Below are positions 40,787 through 49,438 of a stretch of DNA of 56,422 nt, in pieces (positions within the stretch are counted from its first letter, which is position 1; each line of letters starts with the position of its first letter). A program made the position numbers and the translations under genes. Under the pieces are notes generated by a model that was given only the letters and a program-made list of their open reading frames with translations, did not search any database and was not told the DNA's origin. The stretch spans positions 1-56,422 of the forward strand of contig JAJDDF010000014.1 in NCBI GenBank assembly GCA_029260455.1, read 5' to 3'. Source of the stretch: Phycisphaerales bacterium. Lineage in GTDB: Bacteria > Planctomycetota > Phycisphaerae > Phycisphaerales > UBA1924.

Positions 40787-43639
40787 TCACAGCGTCCGGG
40801 GGACCTCGGTCTTGCGGAAGCATTCAAGGATGTCGCCTTCCTTGATGTCGTCGTATCCCTGAATCTTCATGCCGCACTCTTGCCCGGATTTCACTTCCTT
40901 CGCATCGTCCTTGAACCGCTTGAGCTGATCGAGCACGCGGTCCTGTTCGATGACAATGTCGCCACGCGTCACACGGATATACGCGTTGCGCTCGATCGTG
41001 CCATCCGTGACATAGCACCCCGCAACCGCGCCAACCTTCGACACCTTGAAAACCTGACGAACCTCCGCATGCCCAAGCACCTCTTCGCGAACCTCCGGCG
41101 AAAGCAGGCCCGTCGCCGCCTTCTTCACGTCATCAACAATGTCATAAATCACGCGATATGCGCGAATCTCAACACCCTTGTCATCCGCAAGCCGTCGTGC
41201 CTTGCCTGATGGAATGACATTGAACCCGAAGACAATCGCACCAGAAGCCGCAGACAGTTGCACATCAGATTCCGTGATCCCGCCCACCGCAGTGTGCAGA
41301 ACCCGCACCTTGATCTCATCGGTCGAGATAGCTTCAATGGACTTGCGAATGGCATCAATCGAACCCTGCACATCCGCCTTGAGAACAACAAGCAGTTCCT
41401 TCGTTTCCAGGTCGCCCATCTGCGCAAACATGCTGTCAAGTGTGACTTTCGGCTGAGCAAGCAAACGCTCGCGCTCTTCAGAACGACGCTGTTCCGCTGC
41501 ATCCTGAGCCATGCGAAGTGTCTTGACAACATAAAATTTATCGCCCGGCGTGGGCAATTCATCAAGGCCAGAAATCTGCACCGGTGTCGATGGGCCCGCA
41601 GATTTGATCTTCTCGCCACGATCATTGGCAAGGTCGCGCACCCGACCATAGCCGCGCCCCGCAACAATGAAATCACCAACTTTCAATTCCCCCTGCTGCA
41701 CAAGCAGGTTCGCAGTCGCACCGCGCCCTTCAATCATCTGGCTTTCAATAACGGTGCCCGCGGCCGTCCCGCCGTAGTCCGCCTGGAAGCTCTTCAGCTC
41801 CGCCGTATAGGCAAGCATCTCAATCAGATCCTGCACACCAGCACCTGTTGATGCACTCGTGCGCACCACTTCCGTATCGCCGCCCCAGTCAGACGGATTC
41901 AATTCCTGCTCTGCAAGCTGACCATAAATCCGCTGGATATTCGCATCGGCATCCGCGCCCGGCAAATCTATCTTGTTGAGTGCAATAATGATCGGCACAC
42001 CCGCAGCCTTGGCATGGCTGATCGATTCAACCGTCTGCGGCATCACCCCGTCATCCGCCGCCACAACCAACACCACAATGTCTGTCATGTGTGCGCCACG
42101 AGAACGCATCTCCGTGAACGCTTCGTGACCCGGCGTATCAAGGAAACACACTTGCTTCGCCTCGGCATCGCGATCATCCGAACCCTGCATATCCACAAGG
42201 AACGCGCTCGTTGCCTGCGTAATGCCGCCTGCTTCACCCTCCGCGACGCTTGCTGTGCGGATGTAATCAAGCAATGACGTCTTGCCATGATCAACATGAC
42301 CCAGAATCGTCACCACTGGCGGGCGTAATCGTTCGTCAACAGTCTCGCGCTGTTCAAACTCTTCGATCACCGCGGCTTCACCCGAAGCTTCGGAAACCAC
42401 TTCGAGCTCGATCTCGTAATCAATCATCAACTCTTGGGCTTTTTCTGGATCAAGCGCAGAGTTAGTTGTTGCAATAATGCCATCAAGGAACAACCGCTTG
42501 ACAATCTCTGCTGAGCGCACACCTGTGGCCGACGACAAATCCTTGATCGTAAACGGCGCATTGATCTTGACCGCCCCGCCGCCATCGACCGCCATATGGG
42601 CCTTCCCTGTGCCCGCACCGCGCATTTTCAGGTCACGCCGGCGTTGACGCAGGAAGCCTTCAGAACGTGACAGCCGTTCTTCGCGTTCAACAAGGTCCTG
42701 ATAGCGCCAGTTGCCATCACCATCCTGCGTCAAACGCGATGTGTCACCGCCGCCGCTGGGTTTCGCACCGCCGCGACGGGCCGCAGCACCACCAGCTCCA
42801 CCCGCACCGCCGCGATCATCTGAACGCCGCTTGTTGCGCCGGCTCCGGTTCGGATCTTCCGTCCCCGGTGCCGGAGCTGTCGGCGGCGCACCTGCACCAC
42901 CGCCTCCACCACCTCGCGGGCCGCGATTCGGGCCGCCACTCGGACCACTGGGAGGACGACGACGTGGCGCTTCCAGCTGATCCGGCGCTTCCACTCGGAT
43001 CACTGTCGGACCTGCCAGGCGAGCAGGCTTCTTCTGTACTTCATGAATCTTCGGCCCCGCAGGCGCAATCACATTCGGCCGCGTCGGCACGTTCATCGTG
43101 GGTTCGACAGGCGCTGGCGCTTCAGGCGTACTCTTCGGCGCTTGCGCTGCTGGGGCAAGCGGTTCTTCGGCTGGCGCAAGTACCACTTCTTTCGTCCCGG
43201 CATCACCGTCATCACCCTCCGGTGCACTCGGCGCTGCAGGCGCAACCGGTGTCGCAGATGGCGGTGGGGCGGTTACTGAGGATTTCGGTGCAGCAGGTTT
43301 GGGTTCTGGCGCCGGTGGTTCTGCAACCGCCGTCCCGATATCGCTGCCATCGTCCGCAGGCGGTGTCTCGTCGGCCTTCTTCTTTGACGCTGCCTTCTTG
43401 CGTGTGGCTCGCTTTGTCGTGACGCGCACCTTCGTCATGTCAACCTTGGCAGTCGTTTCGGCCGCAGTGCTGCCACTTGCACCCGAACTGAACCAGTCCA
43501 GAATCGTCGCCTCAAGCCCCGCAGAGATGCTGGACATGTGGTTATTGATGCCCGGAATGCCCTCAGCAGTGCATTTCTCAACAATCGCCTTGGATTTCAC
43601 ACCAAGCTCACGCGCAATTTCATGGACCCGTCTTGCCAA
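40787..43639 (-). CDS. infB: Translation initiation factor IF-2
   Basis: 950 residues from a TTG start at 43639, supported by GGAGG 5 bases upstream and by the IF2_N domain beginning right there ([20 protein letters not shown]). A long Pro/Ala/Gly-rich linker (about 70-330) contains an RNA-binding-like [10 protein letters not shown] and [12 protein letters not shown] stretch. The GTPase domain has [10 protein letters not shown] (G1), GITQ (G2), DTPGHEAF (G3), NKIDLP (G4) and SAST (G5), then domains II, III and the fMet-tRNA-binding C2 domain ending RKTEVPRTL. It delivers initiator tRNA to the 30S subunit. It follows nusA by 61 bases. A rare initiation codon for a core factor. Confidence 0.97.
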   Translation of the reverse strand: MARRVHEIARELGVKSKAIVEKCTAEGIPGINNHMSSISAGLEATILDWFSSGASGSTAAETTAKVDMTKVRVTTKRATRKKAASKKKADETPPADDGSDIGTAVAEPPAPEPKPAAPKSSVTAPPPSATPVAPAAPSAPEGDDGDAGTKEVVLAPAEEPLAPAAQAPKSTPEAPAPVEPTMNVPTRPNVIAPAGPKIHEVQKKPARLAGPTVIRVEAPDQLEAPRRRPPSGPSGGPNRGPRGGGGGGAGAPPTAPAPGTEDPNRSRRNKRRSDDRGGAGGAGGAAARRGGAKPSGGGDTSRLTQDGDGNWRYQDLVEREERLSRSEGFLRQRRRDLKMRGAGTGKAHMAVDGGGAVKINAPFTIKDLSSATGVRSAEIVKRLFLDGIIATTNSALDPEKAQELMIDYEIELEVVSEASGEAAVIEEFEQRETVDERLRPPVVTILGHVDHGKTSLLDYIRTASVAEGEAGGITQATSAFLVDMQGSDDRDAEAKQVCFLDTPGHEAFTEMRSRGAHMTDIVVLVVAADDGVMPQTVESISHAKAAGVPIIIALNKIDLPGADADANIQRIYGQLAEQELNPSDWGGDTEVVRTSASTGAGVQDLIEMLAYTAELKSFQADYGGTAAGTVIESQMIEGRGATANLLVQQGELKVGDFIVAGRGYGRVRDLANDRGEKIKSAGPSTPVQISGLDELPTPGDKFYVVKTLRMAQDAAEQRRSEERERLLAQPKVTLDSMFAQMGDLETKELLVVLKADVQGSIDAIRKSIEAISTDEIKVRVLHTAVGGITESDVQLSAASGAIVFGFNVIPSGKARRLADDKGVEIRAYRVIYDIVDDVKKAATGLLSPEVREEVLGHAEVRQVFKVSKVGAVAGCYVTDGTIERNAYIRVTRGDIVIEQDRVLDQLKRFKDDAKEVKSGQECGMKIQGYDDIKEGDILECFRKTEVPRTL

Positions 43640-43700
43640 TCGATCCTCCGCTGTCGGGCACTCAAAAGTGCGCCGTCAATCAATCACCATCCACAGGGGT

Positions 43701-45218
43701 TTAGTCCTGCGTCTGTTCCGCTTGGGCTTCTGCCGGTGTTTCCGCCGGTTTCGCCTCTTGTGTTGTGTCTTCATCCACCGCCGGTGCTTCAGCCTTCACT
43801 TCCGCTGGCACCGCTTCTTCCACCGCAACTTCTGTTCCCGTTTCAGTTGCAACTTCTGTTGCTGTTTCACTTGCAGCTTCTGTTGCGTCAGGTTGTGCCG
43901 AATCAACGATCGCACCGAGACCAAGAATTGCTGCCGCCTGCGTATCTGCATCCATCGGCTCTTCACCGCCGCCCTCAAGCAGTCGACGCGCCGCCTCCTG
44001 CTCTTCTGCCCGACGAACCTCGGCCTCCGCCTTCTCTTTCGCCTGCTCCTCAGCAACAATCTTCGCCCGCGAAGACGCAGTCTCCACGCACCGATTCGCC
44101 ACATCCTCCGGCATCTCGAGTTCGTTCACCAGCACCTCGACGCCGACTTCTTCAACATCAAAGACCGAGATCATGCCAAGTGCCGCAAGCCGATCAAGCT
44201 GCTCATCAGTCACGCCTTCCACGCTGCGCAACGTCTCAGCCATCGTGTCAAGACCCTTGTTGAATTCTTCCGGTGTCAGAATATCAACATCCCACCCCGT
44301 CAACCGTGCCGCCAGACGCACATTCTGCCCGCGCTTCCCGATCGCAAGCGACAACTGGTCATCGCCCACAACCACCGTCGCCCGACCAAGCTCAAAACAC
44401 AGCGACACCTCATTCACTTCCGCTGGCTTCAAGGCATTTTGAATCAACACCTGACTCGATTCATTCCACCGCACAATGTCGATCTTCTCGCCATTCAGTT
44501 CATCAACAATGTTCTTGATGCGGCTTCCGCGCACACCAACACACGCACCAACCGCGTCCACCTTGGAATCGATAGATGACACCGCAAGTTTCGTGCGATG
44601 CCCGGACTCTCGCGCCATCGCCTTGATCTCAATAACACGCTCTGCAACTTCTGGTACTTCAAGTTCAAAGAGTCGCTTGATGAACTCCGGCGCGCCGCGC
44701 GAGAGAACGATCTTCACCTGATTCCCCGCATGCCGCACATCAAGCACCATCACGCGCACCCGGTCGCCCGCATAAAATTGCTCTCCGGGAATTTGCTCAG
44801 ACCGCGGCATAAATGCTTCCGCCCGACCATCAAGTGTCACTACAAGTGCGCCGCCCTCATATCGCTGCACCGTGCCCGAGACAATCTCACCCACCCGCTT
44901 GATGTACTGGTCATACATCGACGCCCGCTCATCTTCGCGGAACTTCTGAATCATCACCTGCTTGAACGTCTGCGCCGCAATCCGCCCAAATGTCTCCGGG
45001 TCAAGCTCCATCGGTTCGCCATGCCGCGTCAGTTCAAGTGCACCCGAAATCGGATCGATCGTGCACTCAAATTCTTCAGCATCAAGAGAGTTGTAGAACT
45101 TTCGCGCTGCGCTCACCATCGCGGCCTCGAGGTCGCCGATCAGCATGTCACGTTCCACGCCGCGCTCTCGCGCAATCGAATCAATGATGCGGAGCATTTC
45201 TTCGTTCTTGATCGCCAT
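43701..45218 (-). CDS. nusA: Transcription termination/antitermination factor NusA
   Basis: 505 residues from the ATG at 45218; an in-frame start 12 codons upstream has no better ribosome site. The N-terminal domain (IKNEEMLRIIDSIARERGVE) binds the RNA-polymerase flap. S1 lies near 125-195 (RVGEIVSGTVQRYEGGALVV), and two KH domains at about 200-345 include VRGSRIKNIVDELNGEKID and LSLAIGKRGQNVRLAARLTGW. A helix-hairpin-helix-like segment follows (LDRLAALGMISVFDVEEVGV). The last 130 residues are Ala/Glu-rich, charged and low in complexity, an extension over the common form. It opens the operon nusA-infB-ylxP-rbfA; the rimP gene usually upstream is absent. Confidence 0.95.
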   Translation of the reverse strand: MAIKNEEMLRIIDSIARERGVERDMLIGDLEAAMVSAARKFYNSLDAEEFECTIDPISGALELTRHGEPMELDPETFGRIAAQTFKQVMIQKFREDERASMYDQYIKRVGEIVSGTVQRYEGGALVVTLDGRAEAFMPRSEQIPGEQFYAGDRVRVMVLDVRHAGNQVKIVLSRGAPEFIKRLFELEVPEVAERVIEIKAMARESGHRTKLAVSSIDSKVDAVGACVGVRGSRIKNIVDELNGEKIDIVRWNESSQVLIQNALKPAEVNEVSLCFELGRATVVVGDDQLSLAIGKRGQNVRLAARLTGWDVDILTPEEFNKGLDTMAETLRSVEGVTDEQLDRLAALGMISVFDVEEVGVEVLVNELEMPEDVANRCVETASSRAKIVAEEQAKEKAEAEVRRAEEQEAARRLLEGGGEEPMDADTQAAAILGLGAIVDSAQPDATEAASETATEVATETGTEVAVEEAVPAEVKAEAPAVDEDTTQEAKPAETPAEAQAEQTQD

Positions 45219-45725
45219 GCTGCCTTGTGCGCTTCCTTCGAAGCGCCCCTCCATGTCGGGTGCGATGCGTCATGCACATCACCCCCAGTTCAAGTTGTCA
45301 ACCAAACCAAATTGTTCTGTCCCAGATACTGTCCAGAGCCAAGTCAATCCAAACCGGCCCACCCCAAAAAAGACGCAACCACGCGCGTGCCCTGACGCTC
45401 GTGGTCCCCATGCGCCTGGTCGTACAACCAAGCCCCCGCAACACAGTCGCAGGATCCGCTCTCGCGACAAGTGCATCAGGTCATCCTGACACCCTCACGC
45501 CTTTGGCGCCGCCCGTCCGCCCCGCACCCGATTGGCGCAGAACCACAAAGCTGAACGCAATTACAGAGCATCGCAATTAGCCACAAACATGCTTCAACCT
45601 CCCGCACTGACCCCCATGGCCAGCCACGAATGGACCATCCATACTATCGCACCTCCCGAGGCGGGGCAAATATCCCCCCTCCCGCACTTGACCTCCGCCG
45701 CTCTTCCCGCCATCGTCATCTGCCC
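45219..45725. other. Non-coding spacer between divergent nusA and STAS genes
   Basis: 507 bases without a credible gene. On the minus strand TTGACA at 45301-45296 could be the nusA -35, but the expected -10 region (TGTGCA) is poor. The + strand is markedly C-rich. No repeat of the double-hairpin family is present. Confidence 0.5.
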
Positions 45726-46079
45726 ATGGACACCCCTTCGATCAGCTTTGCCGGCGAATGTGATCAAATCCTCATCATCACCGCGCCATCTGCCCTCGAC
45801 CACGCCGCCGCCGATCCCCTGCGCCAGGCCGTCGCCGACAACCTTCCAAACCGCGAAGATGCCTCTGTCATCCTCGACCTCCACCAAGTCAACCTCATCA
45901 CCTCCATCGGCATAGCCGCCCTCCTCGAAATCCGCGAACGCTGCACCGATCACAACGCCCCCCTCCGCCTCGCCGCCCTCGCCGATGACCCCCGCGCCAT
46001 CCTCAAACTGCTGCACCTTGAATCGAAGTTTACCTACGACAACACTGTCGAAGACGCCCTCGCAATGCTCACGCGCTGA
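45726..46079 (+). CDS. STAS-domain protein (anti-sigma-factor antagonist-like)
   Basis: 117 residues from the ATG at 45726; the frame's earlier start at 45630 gives a compositionally odd extension. Strand ILIITAPSALDH, then DASVILDLHQVNLITSIGIAALLEI, match the SpoIIAA/STAS fold, where the Ser in the T-S-I-G-I stretch occupies the place of the phosphorylated serine (usual text D-S-S-G-L). In regulatory systems such a protein binds an anti-sigma kinase and frees a sigma factor. No RsbW-like kinase or PP2C phosphatase is nearby, so the partners are unknown. The repeat copy D lies 54 bases past the stop. Confidence 0.82.
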   Translation: MDTPSISFAGECDQILIITAPSALDHAAADPLRQAVADNLPNREDASVILDLHQVNLITSIGIAALLEIRERCTDHNAPLRLAALADDPRAILKLLHLESKFTYDNTVEDALAMLTR

Positions 46080-46133
46080 CGTGGCCCCTCACTCACTGAC
46101 ACGGCGTCTCCTGCCTGCCTTCCTTTTTCTGCT

Positions 46134-46181
46134 CCCTCTCCCTTGGGAGAGGGTGGCTCGCGCAGCGAGACGGGTGAGGGG
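46134..46181 (+). repeat. Composite double-hairpin repeat, copy D
   Basis: Hairpin 1 is CCCTCTCCC-TT-GGGAGAGGG (46134-46153), then TGG, hairpin 2 CTCGC-GCA-GCGAG (46157-46169), then ACGGGTGAGGGG. It lies between the convergent STAS and gpmA genes. Confidence 0.85.
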
Positions 46182-46189
46182 CTTCTTAT

Positions 46190-46215
46190 CCCCCTCTCCC
46201 CTTTGGGAGAGGGGG
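46190..46215 (+). repeat. Second, partial copy of hairpin 1
   Basis: CCCTCTCCC-CTTT-GGGAGAGGG, directly following copy D and 6 bases before the gpmA stop. It lacks hairpin 2 and could serve as a terminator stem for either gene. Confidence 0.7.
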
Positions 46216-46221
46216 ACCCGT

Positions 46222-46968
46222 TCACCGCGCCGCGCCCTGCTTCGCCACCGCTGCCATCGCCGCTTCAATTTCCTTCTGATCACCCAGATACCGTGACCCC
46301 GTCGGCGTCAACTGCCCATCAAGCTCATACACCAATGGCACGCCCGTTGGAATGTTCCGCTCCACAATATCCGCTTCCGAAATGCCATCCAGATGCTTCA
46401 CCAGCGCACGCAGCGAATTGCCATGCGCCGCGATAACAATCCGCTTCCCCGACAACACCTGCGGCGCAATCACATCCTCCCAGTACGGCACCACCCGCGC
46501 CACAGTCTCCTTCAATGATTCCGTTGCCGGGCACTGCGCCGCCGAAAGCATTGCATACCGCGCATCATGCGATGGATGCCGCTCATCATGTACATCAAGC
46601 GCGGGCGGCGGTGTGTCATACGATCGCCTCCACACTTTCACCTGCGCTTCGCCATGCTTCGCTGCCGTCTCTGCCTTATTGAGCCCCTGCAGCGCGCCGT
46701 AGTGCCGCTCATTCAATTCCCACGCACGATGAACCGGAATCCACATCAGGTTCAGGTCATCAAGCAGCAACCACAGCGTGCGAATCGCGCGCTTCAGCAC
46801 AGACGTGTACGCAAGGTCAAAGGTAAACCCTTCATCCTTGAGCAGTTTCGCCGCCAGTTTCGCCTCACCCACACCCTGCTCGGTCAGGTCAACATCCGTC
46901 CACCCCGTAAACTGGTTGGACTTGTTCCATGTGCTCTGTCCGTGGCGAATAAGAACGATCTGGTACAT
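46222..46968 (-). CDS. gpmA: 2,3-bisphosphoglycerate-dependent phosphoglycerate mutase
   Basis: 248 residues from the ATG at 46968, with GGAG 7 bases upstream; the open frame goes on to 47331, antisense to map. The enzyme interconverts 3- and 2-phosphoglycerate in glycolysis. [11 protein letters not shown] (5-15) contains the phosphohistidine His9. [41 protein letters not shown] and the second histidine in [19 protein letters not shown] are all in place. [14 protein letters not shown] closes the family motif set. It is divergent from map over 84 bases that contain the GC-rich palindrome. Confidence 0.96.
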   Translation of the reverse strand: MYQIVLIRHGQSTWNKSNQFTGWTDVDLTEQGVGEAKLAAKLLKDEGFTFDLAYTSVLKRAIRTLWLLLDDLNLMWIPVHRAWELNERHYGALQGLNKAETAAKHGEAQVKVWRRSYDTPPPALDVHDERHPSHDARYAMLSAAQCPATESLKETVARVVPYWEDVIAPQVLSGKRIVIAAHGNSLRALVKHLDGISEADIVERNIPTGVPLVYELDGQLTPTGSRYLGDQKEIEAAMAAVAKQGAAR

Positions 46969-46995
46969 GAAAAAACTCCGGGCAAAAAAGAGACA

Positions 46996-47027
46996 CACAG
47001 GTCGCCCGCCGCGGCGGGTGTGCCACC
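46996..47027 (-). repeat. GC-rich palindromic intergenic repeat, copy 2
   Basis: Reverse-oriented copy of the element at 30901-30932. The core CCCGCCGCGGCGGG is at 47005-47018. On the minus strand it is followed by a T-rich run (GTCTCTTTTTT), so it might act as a terminator for minus-strand readthrough. Confidence 0.75.
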
Positions 47028-47052
47028 AAGATGAAGAGTCTACACTGCTCAC

Positions 47053-47886
47053 ATGATCGGACAAAAAGCAAGATCGACTCTGAGTGACAAGGACGTGCGC
47101 GGCCTCGAAGAAGCCGCCCGTGCCGTCGTCGACATCCACCACGCCCTCTCCGCGTGGATGCACATCGGCGTCACCGTCGCACAAATCGATGACGAAGTCG
47201 CGCGCTTGCTCAAAACCATGAATAGCACCTCCTGCTTCCACCGCTACAAAACCGGCCGCTACCCGCCCTTCCCAAGTCAGGCCTGCCTGAGTGTCAATGA
47301 TTGCATCGTTCACGGCACCGCATGGACACACACATCACCCCTCAAAGCAGGCGATGTCCTCAAAATCGACATCGGCGTCCGCAAGAACAACTGGATCGGT
47401 GACGCCGCTTGGACCTACGCCTTTGGCGCAAAAAGTGAAGAAGTCGAAAAACTCACCGCCTGCGGCATCGAATCACTCAAGCGCGGCATCACTGCGCTCC
47501 AACCCGGCGACAAACTCATCGAATGGGCCAAAGCTGTGCAAGGTCACGTCGAAACCGAGTGCGGCTTCCACCTCGTCGTCGGCCTCGGCGGGCACGGCTA
47601 CGGCAAACGCCTCCACGCAGACCCGTGGATATCAAATGTCTTGCCAACCGCTGCAACACCCTGGCCCGATGCGCACAAAAAAATCACCCCCGGCATGACG
47701 CTCGCCGTCGAACCAATGATTGCCATTGGCACAGGAAAGATCAGCGAAACGCCCGGCGACTGGCCCATCCGCACCGCAGATGGCAGCATGGCAGTCCATT
47801 ATGAAGCAGATGTTCTGATCACCGACGATGGCCCGCGCGATCTCACCGCAGGCCTCAGTGATGTCAACGATATCATTGATCGCTGA
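47053..47886 (+). CDS. map: Type I methionine aminopeptidase
   Basis: 277 residues. It removes the initiator Met from nascent proteins. [15 protein letters not shown] contains the substrate-binding His. The metal ligands are the Asp in [18 protein letters not shown] (two Asp), the His of [18 protein letters not shown], and the Glu residues of [12 protein letters not shown] and [12 protein letters not shown]. The family motif normally reads GHGIG; here it is GHGYG. The gene is isolated from secY/adk, where map often sits. No Shine-Dalgarno is visible before the ATG. Confidence 0.93.
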   Translation: MIGQKARSTLSDKDVRGLEEAARAVVDIHHALSAWMHIGVTVAQIDDEVARLLKTMNSTSCFHRYKTGRYPPFPSQACLSVNDCIVHGTAWTHTSPLKAGDVLKIDIGVRKNNWIGDAAWTYAFGAKSEEVEKLTACGIESLKRGITALQPGDKLIEWAKAVQGHVETECGFHLVVGLGGHGYGKRLHADPWISNVLPTAATPWPDAHKKITPGMTLAVEPMIAIGTGKISETPGDWPIRTADGSMAVHYEADVLITDDGPRDLTAGLSDVNDIIDR

Positions 47887-47931
47887 CCGCACGCGCTTTA
47901 TCATTCACACCCAACGCTCAGGAGAAAACAC

Positions 47932-48552
<621 letters not shown>

Positions 48553-48576
48553 ATACATACACCCAACACGTCCCGA

Positions 48577-48605
48577 CAGGCACGCTTGGGCGTGCCTGTT
48601 TTTAT
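48577..48605 (+). terminator. Rho-independent terminator after sodA
   Basis: CAGGCACGC-TTGG-GCGTGCCTG is a perfect 9-bp stem (48577-48598) followed by TTTTT. It marks the end of the left-hand compositional block. Confidence 0.9.
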
Positions 48606-48654
48606 GCGCCGGCAAATAATTTTCGCTAAATATGCCGAACCCAACGGAAAAGTG

Positions 48655-48682
48655 TTGACTCTCGGCGATCCGGGTTTATGCT
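48655..48682 (+). promoter_or_regulatory. Probable promoter in the 387-base spacer after sodA
   Basis: TTGACT (48655-48660), a 16-base spacer and TATGCT (48677-48682). Transcription would start near 48689, about 250 bases before the next ATG at 48940. The rest of the 48606-48939 spacer holds short frames only, with no family I recognise. Confidence 0.5.
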
Positions 48683-48939
48683 GTCTCGCTCGACCGATTT
48701 GGAGAACGATGTGCGCGCCCTTACGCCCTTACATATCGAACCCCGGCTTGCCTTCGACGCTATCGAAGCCGGCGCGGTCGTTACGCCCTGTCTCTCACCG
48801 ATGCGGTATCGCTGACAACGACCCCGCAGAACAACCCCCCGATAGCAACACCCGCCCGCCATGACTGGCGAGCGTAAACAGATCCCCTTTGCACGTGCGC
48901 CCAGATTGAGCCACGCGCTAGAAATATTGACGTGAAACC

Positions 48940-49281
48940 ATGACCCCATGCAACAAGCCATCCCGAGTCATCGGCCCCGAAGACGTCCGCCGAGGCGACT
49001 ACGTCACGGTCACCCACACCCTGTATGAATTCATCCAGGACACTTGCGCCTCGACCCCGCGGCAGGAGATCCCTGTCTCACGGGTCACGGTGATGTCTGA
49101 CGACGCCGGGCGGGCGATGAAGGTCGTCGCGGTCTGCCTGCCCTTCGTCCTGGTCGAGGACACGCACGGGAAGCGTGACTCGCTGGACCTGCGCCGCCAC
49201 CGCGTCGCGAGGCTGACCAATGCGTTCGGACGCAAGGCATTCAAGGCCCGGAAAATCGCTAAGAATGGACGGCCCCGGTAG
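48940..49281 (+). CDS. Hypothetical protein, small beta-rich
   Basis: 113 residues. VRRGDYVTVTHTLYEFIQDT, ISRVTVM-like strands (VSRVTVMSDDAGRAMKVVAV), PFVLVEDTHGKRDSLDLRRH and a basic C-terminal RKAFKARKIAKNGRPR suggest a small barrel of SH3/KOW style with a charged tail. No diagnostic motif is visible. Cys38 and Cys63 are isolated. A long leader from the promoter near 48.66 kb precedes it, and a perfect 11-bp hairpin follows at the stop codon, which supports a real, monocistronic transcription unit. There is no good ribosome site, so the start is approximate. Confidence 0.6.
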   Translation: MTPCNKPSRVIGPEDVRRGDYVTVTHTLYEFIQDTCASTPRQEIPVSRVTVMSDDAGRAMKVVAVCLPFVLVEDTHGKRDSLDLRRHRVARLTNAFGRKAFKARKIAKNGRPR

Positions 49282-49307
49282 CCCGGGCGCGGTTATCGCG
49301 CCCGGGC
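49281..49307 (+). terminator. Perfect GC hairpin at the stop of the small gene
   Basis: GCCCGGGCGCG (49281-49291), loop GTTAT, CGCGCCCGGGC (49297-49307). There is no T-run, so it is either a weak intrinsic terminator or a stabilising 3' hairpin. Confidence 0.55.
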
Positions 49308-49438
49308 CCCGGTTTATCGGGCAAACCCCGCACTAACTCACCCTATCCGCACAGCCGATACAGAATCCGGGCTTTGTCCGTCATGGTTGTGGCGCGCAAA
49401 CCCTGCTTGGACCTGTAAAACGTAAGCCTGAGGATGCA

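Noticed and set aside
43098-44579. Plus-strand frame of 493 codons over infB/nusA
   Set aside because: Antisense to both genes and to the operon; no ribosome site and Arg/Ser-rich random text.
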